From assembly GCA_963556695.1 (NCBI GenBank), contig CAUWAG010000020.1:2232001-2296000 (forward strand): DNA of 64,000 nt, given 5' to 3'. Each line of letters begins with the position of its first letter. Positions within the stretch are counted from its first letter, which is position 1. Below the pieces are notes generated by a model. That model searched no databases. It saw only the letters and a list, made by a program, of their open reading frames with translations, and was not told the DNA's origin. Below are positions 56,728 to 64,000 of this stretch, piece after piece. The stretch comes from Anthostomella pinea. Its lineage: Eukaryota; Ascomycota; Sordariomycetes; Xylariales; Xylariaceae. A program made the translations under genes and the position numbers.

Positions 56728-57874
56728 GGTGCAAGCCCACTACGCCCGCAACACGGTGTGGAGGGAACCGAGGGGCGGGCAGAAGAGAAGAAGGTGAAAG
56801 GAGAATGGATACATCGCGAACCAACGAATACTCGAATGCCAGACGACGCAAATCTCCCCAACCAGCGACTTCACCGAGCCAATTCATACACAGCTGCTCA
56901 TCTTGTTGGATTATAATACAGCGGCGACTCCGGTTCTCAGACGAGACCGTCCATCTTTTCTGAAATCTTCAATGCCAGATTAACGAAACCATCTGGCACG
57001 ACACGCGGACTGGTTGGATATCACGACGATTCTCGGGGAGGCATATTCGTATTAATAACCACAACCACGACCATCACCGATCATTTTCTTCGACAATCAC
57101 GACGACACCACAGCACAGCACAACGCCACACATCGCATAGACAGACCAGGGGCATGGTGGAATAACAACAACAACCACGCCAAACATACCACCATTCAGT
57201 TGGAGAAAGCAGCAGACACCGGCGGCGTATCTGGATCGAATTTTGATTTTCGGTTTCCATCTGGAAAGCGGAAAAGAATAAGAAGAGGTAGTGGATTGCT
57301 TGATTCCTCACATGGATAGATCAATCATGGACAGAGCAAGCGGAAGCAAGCAGGCAGAGCAGAATGCAGAGAATGCCATTTTGGATCACATAGGCGGACA
57401 GACAGAGAGACAGACAGACAGCACAGACATCACACAGCGAGGATAATACCAACTGAACTTCTCTTGAAAGCATCTCGTGTCACATTCCTAGGCCGTGCTG
57501 TACCATGGATTGCCACTTATCAAATTTGATAGACTAGACATTTCATTGACTACAGTACTGAGTAGGTAGGAACCAAATTCCTAACCTTGGGGGAGAAGAG
57601 ATCAAGAACTCCAGATGAATAACTATCCGATCAACTAGCATACATGAAAGGAAGGGGATTTTCGGCAAGGGACGCGAGACTGTAGAGTACCTGCAAAGAA
57701 ATGCCGGACCTCATCAACGCCTTCCAGACCGTGTCCTGTAGACCAGTCCGGAACCAACGTTTCGCCCATGCAGATCAAAACAGCAGATTTCTTCTGTAAT
57801 GCAGTCTCGTACCACCAATCCAAATCCGTGACAGTCCTTGAACACAGGTTGAACGCAATATACAAAAACACTTT
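56728..57874. other. 3' flanks of convergent genes, no gene seen
   Basis: Lies between the Rho2 and mL40 stop codons, which converge. It is CA-rich and contains likely 3' UTRs of both. Confidence 0.45.
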
Positions 57875-58562
57875 TCAGCGCGTCCAGCCATGGTTCCACG
57901 GCTCCCGCGCCGGGGTCTCGGTCTGCGGCCTGGCGTACTCGATGGGCACGGCGTTGTGGCCGTACACGCCCTTCTTCTCCATGGCGACGCGGTACAGGAA
58001 GCCCTCCTCGCGGGTACCGGGCCCGCTGGTCTGGCGCAGCTCTTCGGCGGCGTTGTGCATGGATTGGTACATCCTGTTATAGGCCTCTTGTTAGTATACA
58101 ATGTCTCTCTTCTCAGATCCTGACAGCAGTGAAATAAGTAGGGGGAAAAGGGGGAATTCACCTCTCCAGCTCATGCGCCTCCCGCTCCCGCTCCTTACGC
58201 TGGAAAAGCAGCCACGCGCGGTGAATAGTCCAATGGCGCAGCGCGCGATTGCGGGCGAATCGTAGGGGGGCCGGCACGGCGCGCGGCATCGACGACTTGA
58301 GGTTAATGATGCGGGGGTCGGGCTCGTCGCCCTTGCCCTTGCGCTTCTTCTTGCTCTTGCCACCCTTGGCATGGTCCGCGGGCGTGGTGTGGAAAGCAGA
58401 CATCGTAGCAGGTGAAGAACGAGCACTAGCAGATGATGCGTTGGGAACTCGGAAAGCTGGTGCAGAGGAAAGACATGTCGTCGACGCGGGTTTTATGGTG
58501 TATGCGCTCGGGGAGGAAAGCGAGAGCCTCGCGGCGAGGCTGCGGAAAGTCGGGGTAAACAT
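57875..58562 (-). CDS. Mitochondrial large-subunit ribosomal protein mL40 (MRPL28-type)
   Basis: Exon 1 (58562-58162) and exon 2 (58073-57875) join in frame to 199 residues. The N-terminus (M-F-T-P-T-F-R-S-L-A-A-R-L-S-L) is Ser/Arg/Ala-rich and acid-free, as expected of a mitochondrial presequence. A Lys-rich G-G-K-S-K-K-K-R-K-G-K-G patch follows, then H-W-T-I-H-R-A-W-L-L-F-Q-R-K-E-R-E-R-E. The conserved block A-M-E-K-K-G-V-Y-G-H-N-A-V-P-I-E-Y-A-R-P-Q-T-E-T-P and W-N-H-G-W-T-R end the protein. These are features of fungal mL40. It works in the mitochondrial 54S subunit. Its start codon is only 67 bp from the stop of the co-oriented upstream gene, so its promoter probably lies within that gene's 3' end. 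Confidence 0.88.
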
Positions 58563-58629
58563 CGCGTAGGTTGTGTTCGTGGGTTTCTCAGTCGGAGCTT
58601 GAGAATCGTGGAGAATCGAGCTGCAGAGC

Positions 58630-61060
58630 TCAGTTCGGGGCTGGAGGGTGAGACGGCCCAGGGTTCTGGTTGTTTGTGGTTTGCTTCGTGGCTCTCAGCT
58701 TCTTCGTAGTAAGGGGAGGACCAGCAGTCTGGCTTCCGGTAGTGGTTCCAGCTTGCTTCTTGGCCTGCTCCGGCTGCGGCTGGTGGGTCGATTCGTCTAA
58801 TCTCTCCTCGATGTCGACGGCAGGTCTCTTCCGACTGTTCTTCGTCGCCTCGGGCGTTGCGGGCGTGGAGCTGGATGCGACGACGATAGTGTCTGCGTCG
58901 GCAGCAGCTGTTGGCCCGGGGGAGGATGGCTCAGGCTCGGCTCTCGCAGGCTGCTCCGGCAACACGGATCTCGCAAGTGTCCGCGAGTGCTTGAGCCTTT
59001 CTAGTAGGTAGGATGGTAAAGGCGGCGGGCCGTCGGGGTGGTAGAGGTCGCCGAGAACTGCTTCGTGCTGGGAGGTGAAGGTAGAATGTTAGCTTCAGAT
59101 TCGACGTGAATGGTCTTTACGAATTTGATTGCGTCTCGGGTGCCAAGGATCCCGACCCGTTAGAAGAATGTTCGAAGTTCCGAACCATCGAGGTCGTTGC
59201 AGGGGCCACGAGGCGCGTGTCCACAGGATTAGCCTTAACCCAGGGGTAGGGTGTGGCTCTTCAACCCCATTTCCAGCCACAACGACGGATGGGTCACGGA
59301 CCAGGGTACAAGGTACCTTGGAGCCCAACAGGTACCCGTTTGTACCTGATTTGTACCCATCTGGGATGATAGCTACTTCTGGGATGGGGACACCACCCAT
59401 CCCTTCTTTCAATCAAGCAACTTCCAGAATACAGACCAATAGCCACCATTCGTGACCCTGGTCCTTATTCTGGATACCGCTACCACAAGGCACAAGGGTA
59501 CCGAGAATATCCGAGCTTAAAACTCGAAATCAGATGCAAAGCACCAACTTCAAACTCTAACTTCAAATTGACAACGACATACAACCCTTGAGGAAAACAG
59601 CTCGCAGTCCTTGCCAGGTAACAAGTATGTAAAACATAACTAGCAACTAAATCACAAAACTCAATTACATGCTCTCCACTTACCTTTGTCAAGGGCTTGT
59701 CGCTCTTGTAGATGAGCACGTCGTCGCGCTCTCCGTCTGCATACTGCTCGCACCCCTCTTCAGACAGCTTCGCGAAATATGCATCGCAAAGCGTCTTGAC
59801 GTTGCGGCCTGTCACCGCTTGCAGAAGCCCCGCGCAGGCATGCAGAACCATAAAACGGCAAAACGGTATTTTCGTTCCGGTTCGCCCCAGCTGGGTTATC
59901 AGCCAACCCATCTCCCAGAAACGCGAGATCGAATCGTTGATCTGATCCCTGAGATACCGAGGGAGCCTCGACTGGTTGCCGCTGCGATAATACAGCATCA
60001 CCCACGATTCTTGCAATTCTTTGAGACAAACCCACAATTGTCCAACCTCCGGGTTCGTGAGTTCCATGAGATCCAGCTTCAGCATGGCCTTGGTCTTCTC
60101 CACCACTTCACGCACTCGGTCCAGCCCCTGACTATGATGGCAGGAGTCGTAGCCGAGCATGGCGACAACCATCACCAATAAATTCGGAAGGGCGTGGTCG
60201 TAAAACCGCACGCTCATCTCCCCGCGGTCGAAAGGCACGATGCCTTCGAACCGGAGTTTATAATCCGTGAACCGCTCGAATAGGTCAGCGTCCTTCTCGT
60301 AAAAAAAGTTCGGATACTTCTCGAATAAGTCCGGGTACTTATCGAGTAAGTTTGGGTGCTTTTCGAGGAAATTCGAGTACCCGTCGAGAATGCTCGGGTA
60401 CTTGAACACGATCTTTGTCTCAGGCCCGCGCGGCTGAGGGATCTCAATGCACCTGAAAATGGGAGTGCCAGGTCGATGGCCCCCATACCAGTAACCGTCA
60501 TGGACGCGTGTGCAGGCCTGTACTGTGCCGCACGGTGTCGGGAAGTCGAGGCGGCACATTTCGGGACGTTGCCTCTGGTGCCTAGGGGCATTCTTGGCCT
60601 TGTACCACTTTACTTCCTTCAGGGCTTCCTCTAGGGCCTGCATGGTCCTCGACTCTTGCCGTGTGGGTCGACGCAGTGATGGCTGTGATGCTACTTGTGC
60701 GTCTTTCGGTCGGGAGTTCTTTGGGGGTCGTCCTCGGGGCCTTCTCGTGAGCGTCTGCGTGAGGGCCTCAATCGCCTCTGAGACGAGCTTGCGGGTCCTT
60801 CTAATCTCCTTGTCTACCCTTTTCTCTCTCTTCTTGCTCTCCTTGATTATTCCCTCGTAACGTTTGCCTTCCGTGTAACGGAGCGGCTGGAATGCATCGG
60901 TGAGGCCCTCCTTCTCGACATGTTCCTGCCATCCCCTAACATCCTCGCGATGTGCGGCGGTCGGGACGCAGGGCGGCAACACAGGCTGCTGTTGGGCACC
61001 GGGCAGCGCACGGAAGCGCAAATCAGCATCCCAAACATCGGTGATAACGAAAGCTTCCAT
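58630..61060 (-). CDS. Hypothetical protein with AT-hook and short KYP-type tandem repeats
   Basis: Exon 1 (61060-59684) starts M-E-A-F-V-I-T-D-V-W-D-A-D and ends P-L-T-K before a GTAAGT donor. A possible exon 2 (59067-58630) starts H-E-A-V-L-G-D-L-Y-H after CAG, is in matching phase 0 and ends P-A-P-N-TGA, giving about 604 residues. The 616-bp intron is long for this genome and may hide another exon; the join is inferred. Features include a Lys/Arg-rich helix (K-E-S-K-K-R-E-K-R-V-D-K-E), an AT-hook-like R-R-P-R-G-R-P-P-K (residues 106-114), a run of seven-residue repeats K-H-P-N-L-L-D / K-Y-P-D-L-F-E / K-Y-P-N-F-F-Y (about residues 220-260), a helical globular region and a Pro/Glu/Ala-rich tail with a basic K-K-L-R-A-T-K. 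A nuclear DNA-associated role is suggested only by the AT-hook. No family was recognised. Confidence 0.6.
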
Positions 61061-61480
61061 CGTCAGATGAGTGTTGATGGTGTATGGTGTGTGTGGTAGG
61101 GACACCACGATGATTGACGGATGCTGGTGCCGTCGGCTTGGGGAGGGTGGGCAGTGGAGGAGGCTTGCGTCCAGATTATGGGCTCTCTTGGGGAGAGTAG
61201 GAGCGGAGAAGACGGGACCGTCTTTGAGATAGACCTCAGCGTGCGATGTGCATGAAGTGTCCTCGTGGTGAGGGTGGGTTCGGTCGGAAGGGGGAGGGTG
61301 GGCAGTGGAGGAGGCTTGCGTCCCGAGCATGGGCTCGATGGGGGTGGCGGGATGGGAGAGTACGGGACCGTCTGAAATACACCTCAGCGTGCGATGTGCA
61401 GGAGGTGTCCTCTGGTGAGGGTAGGTCCGGTCGGACGTGGGAGGTAGGAGGGGTAGGAGGCAGGACGTGGTTGTGGTGGT
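61061..61480. repeat. ~151-bp tandem duplication upstream of the AT-hook gene
   Basis: GGGAGGGTGGGCAGTGGAGG starts at 61141 and again at 61292. The following ~135 bp (ACGGGACCGTCT, CCTCAGCGTGCGATGTGCA, GGTGTCCTC/AGTGTCCTC) are shared with substitutions, and a third, weaker partial unit follows at about 61440. It is non-coding as far as I can tell, although the minus strand stays open through it in frame with the downstream gene. Confidence 0.75.
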
Positions 61481-64000
61481 GAGCGTGTTGGTGGAATGGC
61501 AAGCGGGCTGTCCCGGCACAGGCAACTTGTGCCTGTGTTTGATTTGGGAAGAGCAGATAAAGCAGGGCTTATGGTAGGGTACGATATAGCCGAGTCCAAT
61601 AGGAGAGGTGTCTAGACAGAATCGCAGCAGCTCACGTGCGCATCAGGTCAGTGTCGATGAATGAAGTGATGGTTATGTGCAGCAACGAAGACGCTGGTCT
61701 TCTTGATGGCCTCTGTCTGCGATAGATAGTCAAGTTGCAGTGTTTGCGACTTCGCTGGTATGGGGTGGATGAGTAACAGAGGTTAGCAACCGAAGGATGT
61801 TGGATGTTGGGTGTTGGTGAAGGAGGAAAGGATGAGTCGCAGGGGTAACAATCAGTTTAAGTACCAGACTGAGGTCCCGTGCCGGTCGGCTGGCGAGGCT
61901 AAGGGGGACGCAAAAGTACACCCAAGCTTCAATGTTGTTTTCCTGCCTCGTCGCTGCAAAGGGGCGCAAAGGGGTGCCACACACGTGCCCAGTAGCGGCG
62001 TGGACACGCGTTAGGCGAACGATTCTACTCGCAGTCCATACTACCATAAGTACTGACGGGAGTACTTCGATGTACCCCTGGGGGTGACGAACTCTCCATA
62101 TGTCAAGTATCTGTGATGCCCAGTCCACTCGGGGCAGGTGCCCTTGTCCCGGCGGCTTGACGGCTGCACTGCCGTTCTGTAGAGGCCTCTCGTGGGCCAA
62201 GTCGTCAGTCCACTGCTGGAGACGCGGCAGGACGCTGACAACTGAGGCACAGATCTGCCACTCGGTAAGGCCTCAGTAGTTGCGCGACGCTGCTGCGGAT
62301 GTCCACCAAGGTCAACTACGCTGGTAGTATCCTGAGGAGTTCAGACTGGCCGAGGGCCCCCGCCATCCCCCAGAATACGTGGCTTGAGCGAGTTTCTCTC
62401 GTCTCGCTCAGTCTGGCAGCTGGCAGCTTGGACACCTGCCGACCGTAGGTCAGACAGCATGCGTTGTGTTGTTTTCCTCCATTATGGCACGAGTATCTAC
62501 ATGTAGAAGCCCAGGTCCACCGGCCACGGCACTGGGATGCCCAAGTACGTAACTTAAACACCATGGGCGCAGCTGGATTGGGAAGGGGAGCTCTGAATCC
62601 CAGAACCACGCGATGGGGCTGAGACGCACAGTGTGGGTAGCAAAACCTTCTTTGGTGCAATGGTAGACCGTTACGTGACCCAGCCAGTACGATACGACCA
62701 AGAAGGCATCGTGGCTTGCTAAAAATTTCCTGGGGAACAACCAGAGCGTACAATCAACGGGGGTGTGAGTACAGTGGAAGTGACTGACGGCCAAGGAGAG
62801 CACTTGCTTCCCCTAAGTTGACTTCCATCCTGGTGGGCGCGCAGGACTTGCTCCTTGATCGCGAACCTCGCGCACCAAAATCATCACAAAGACCCCGCCG
62901 TCGTTCTTCCTCCCTGATGAGAAATTACCGAAGGCCTGTGCGTCCCCATTGGGACTAGTTGAGCAGAGCAGGGCGCGGCTGCCTCGATATAGCTGGGCAA
63001 CTTGCAGCTTGGGCCACGGGGAAAGGCAAGGACAAGTGATAAGCGCGGTACAATGGGCAGTGACAGGACGGGAGGTATGCCAGGTATCTGTACCTAACCT
63101 ACACAGCGTCATCCGAGGGTCCTCCAATGCCGCCTGTACTGGTACCTTGAAGCCATTGATGTTGAGGTGGTGCGCGAACCGCATCTGCTTTCGAGCTAAA
63201 TGTGTTTTATAAATACGAGCCCTTTTAGGTTTGGTACCTGAACTCCTGACAATGGGAGCAAGGTGGGTTCATTGCTATAAATAAACATCTATTGTGTGGC
63301 GGATCAACATGTTCATGCGTGGCCTCCGACTTGACGGCATCGCGAAGCTCGTAACTGGAGTGTGATGGAACGCCGGCTATCATCGTCAACCGCCCATAAC
63401 TTGCTCGGAATTTGGTGAGTGGGGCCTCATATTTGCTGTGCGTGTTAGAAGCCACGTTCATACCAATACATACTAGCTGGTGGTACATTATGTGCTTTTG
63501 TGATAGGAAACACATCTAAAAGTACGTGGATGTCGCGGTAGTTTTCTTGCCGACTCACGATGAACCGTAAGGCCCCTTATCAGGTGTGTTGTCCTGGGCC
63601 GGCTTGTTCCGGTCGTCGACTTCAAGAACACCTCGAGAGAAATTTCTCCTTCTCTCCCTCTTGGGGGGCTGTGGGAGAACCCCGTGGCGTTGAAACCTTC
63701 AGAATGTATTAGAGTTTCGTGCATGAAGAATGACTTCGGCAACAAGGCAGAAGTGGGGCGCAGCCATGGTGACAGAGAAAGCATATTTATGGACTAAGAA
63801 GACAATCTATGTGCAAGAAATGGACGAGCGGAGACAACGAACAGGAGCTCGGTACAAAAGCAAGCGCTGACAGGTGTTGGACCTGTTTCCGTATACGTAC
63901 CTATGCGTCTGTCATGCCGTACCTACTCCGGGGGGAATAACCAAGCGCCACCCACGCGCGTGGAAGAAGGTACGTACTGCGTAGCCTGTGACTCCAACCC
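61481..64000. other. No supported gene
   Basis: About 2.5 kb with short frames only on both strands (the longest about 155 codons, without motifs). No RNA gene or repeat was recognised. Confidence 0.4.

Overview
The window is nuclear DNA of a filamentous ascomycete (Pezizomycotina; the gene set would fit a Sordariomycete, but the class is not proven). The basis is genes split by short GT-AG introns, the fungal-specific NST1 gene, a Rho2-type GTPase, the mitochondrial ribosomal protein mL40, TMA20/MCT-1, a Tad-like LINE, a fungal hAT element and an intron-bearing tRNA-Gly.

Layout. 0-5.2 kb holds only broken, frameshifted gene relics. 5.27-13.19 kb is a nested transposon block. A LINE on the minus strand is bounded by a 16-bp target-site duplication, and a hAT transposon bounded by an 8-bp duplication sits inside it. 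The hAT transposase carries two internal stops. 13-20.5 kb is gene-poor: a BTB-domain gene with lesions, unassigned ORFs, and one copy of a ~100-bp dispersed repeat. 21.3-24.6 kb holds an eight-exon gene with an acidic repetitive N-terminus and a BTB-like C-terminus. 25-28 kb contains a small secreted cysteine-rich protein and a possible second secreted-protein exon. A tRNA-Gly(GCC) lies at 28.55 kb.

29-36 kb is ordinary gene space: TMA20, a small I78-family protease inhibitor, a single-pass membrane protein and a MYND-like protein. 36.5-38.1 kb is a broken FAD-linked oxidase that carries the second copy of the dispersed repeat. 38-41.7 kb is apparently non-coding and holds a perfect 30-bp palindrome. 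41.7-43.2 kb is a seven-exon nucleotide-sugar/triose-phosphate-type transporter. 44.5-47.5 kb has two lineage-specific hypothetical genes. 49.1-52.8 kb is NST1. 55.7-56.7 kb is Rho2 with an apparent 6-nt microexon. 57.9-61.1 kb is mL40 followed, 67 bp upstream, by a repeat-bearing AT-hook hypothetical protein. 61.1-64 kb shows no convincing gene.

No operon-like pathway or gene cluster is evident. The conserved genes are independent housekeeping loci (translation, polarity, stress, transport). The left 20 kb looks like a transposon-eroded accessory segment whose stop codons are compatible with C-to-T change at CpA, the signature of repeat-induced point mutation. Coordinates of multi-exon genes are outer limits; exon limits are given in the text and were derived by reading splice signals by eye.
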